Of a DNA stretch of 64,000 bases, positions 63,783 to 64,000 are shown piece by piece. Where the stretch lies: the NCBI GenBank assembly GCA_020249925.1, contig JADCER010000003.1:186001-250000 (forward strand). The letters run 5' to 3'. Position 1 is the stretch's first letter. Each line of letters begins with the position of its first letter. The position numbers and the translations under genes were made by a program. Below the pieces are notes generated by a model. That model was not told where the DNA came from. It made no database searches and worked only from the letters and a program-made list of their open reading frames with translations. The DNA is from Roseomonas sp. (GTDB lineage: Bacteria; Pseudomonadota; Alphaproteobacteria; Acetobacterales; Acetobacteraceae).

Positions 63783-64000
63783 AAGCGGTACCGCGCGGCT
63801 TTGGGCTTGGCGCGTCAGTCACGCTGCATGGGCTGGTCGCGGCGCTGTTGATCCTATGGCCGGTCGTTGAGGAATTTTCGGCGGACCAGGCCGAAGCCCA
63901 AGGCATTGCGCTAATTTATGAGGGCGCGCCGGGGATTGGCATGCCGGAACCCCCCGCTGCCCCGCCAGAGGTGGCGGCCGTGCCGCCCGCCCCTGAGGTA
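63779..64000 (+). CDS. TonB-like/proline-rich envelope protein, 3' end outside window
   Basis: Starts with GTG 63779 overlapping the CDF stop (GTGA) and is open to the window edge (74 residues visible). A basic N-terminus leads to one membrane helix (LGASVTLHGLVAALLILWP), then a Pro-rich stretch begins (PEPPAAPPEVAAVPPAPEV). This is the N-terminal layout of TonB or similar periplasm-spanning proteins; the diagnostic C-terminus is not in the window. Confidence 0.65.
   Translation, partial: MKAVPRGFGLGASVTLHGLVAALLILWPVVEEFSADQAEAQGIALIYEGAPGIGMPEPPAAPPEVAAVPPAPEV

Overview
The window is about 65% GC and looks like a chromosomal segment of an alphaproteobacterium, most likely Rhodospirillales/Acetobacteraceae (Roseomonas-like). 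This is inferred from the ispG-hisS-prfA-prmC-DUF4167 run, a ubiquinone pathway gene (ubiG), sdhCDAB order, an ArsR-methyltransferase gene next to metH, and the abundance of tripartite (TRAP) and peptide-type ABC uptake genes. No rRNA, tRNA, CRISPR array, transposase or integrase was found. Both edges cut genes: a DppC-type permease at the left and a TonB-like protein at the right.

Layout. 1-2.9 kb: end of a peptide-type ABC importer operon (permease, two ATPases). 2.9-5.9 kb (minus): three-gene CDP-sugar cluster (rfbF, rfbG, C-methyltransferase). 6-9.6 kb: gamma-glutamyltransferase, a lipoprotein, a YraN-type protein, ubiG. 9.7-18 kb (plus): lysC, nitronate monooxygenase, RodZ-like protein, ispG, hisS, prfA, prmC, DUF4167. 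18-23 kb: fumarase/PcaB-type lyase, DUF3047 protein, fabI-ackA, RraA-like protein. 23-26.2 kb: cytochrome c, a chemoreceptor-PilZ fusion, and an aspartate-semialdehyde dehydrogenase homologue that has lost its catalytic residues. 26.2-30.5 kb: a phage-like group of cell-wall genes (GH19 endolysin, four-helix membrane protein, lipoprotein, PG-binding lytic transglycosylase). 30.6-36 kb: a seven-gene Mrp/Mbh-type cation/proton antiporter operon. 36-38.8 kb (minus): MFS, TRIC channel and EamA transporter. 39-42.5 kb: sdhCDAB. 42.6-46 kb: ureohydrolase, peptide-type ABC binding protein, lytic transglycosylase-like lipoprotein. 46-50.3 kb (minus): AT-rich regulatory stretch, MhpD-like hydratase, TRAP transporter with a terminator between the binding-protein gene and the permease genes. 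50.4-54.2 kb: ferredoxin reductase, two acetyltransferases, a tiny membrane protein, amidase. 54.3-58.1 kb: a lower-GC insert (RarD-like exporter, LysE exporter, divergent MocR regulator) bracketed by two 129-bp direct repeats. 58.3-64 kb: SahR-like regulator, metH, a CDF metal exporter, start of a TonB-like gene.

How the genes fit together. Most genes are housekeeping and sit in tightly overlapping operons (ATGA, GTGA and TAATG junctions are very common). The accessory content worth attention is: the signal-peptide-less muralytic cassette at 26.2-30.5 kb; the repeat-flanked exporter/MocR module with paired operator-like repeats; the ASADH pseudoenzyme; the antiporter operon with Mbh-like gene order and a second MrpD-like subunit where full-length MrpA would be expected; and the AT-rich promoter/operator region upstream of a lytic transglycosylase-like gene.

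Starts were adjusted by hand wherever long upstream extensions were not family-like. All functional calls rest on reading motifs by eye; no database search was run.
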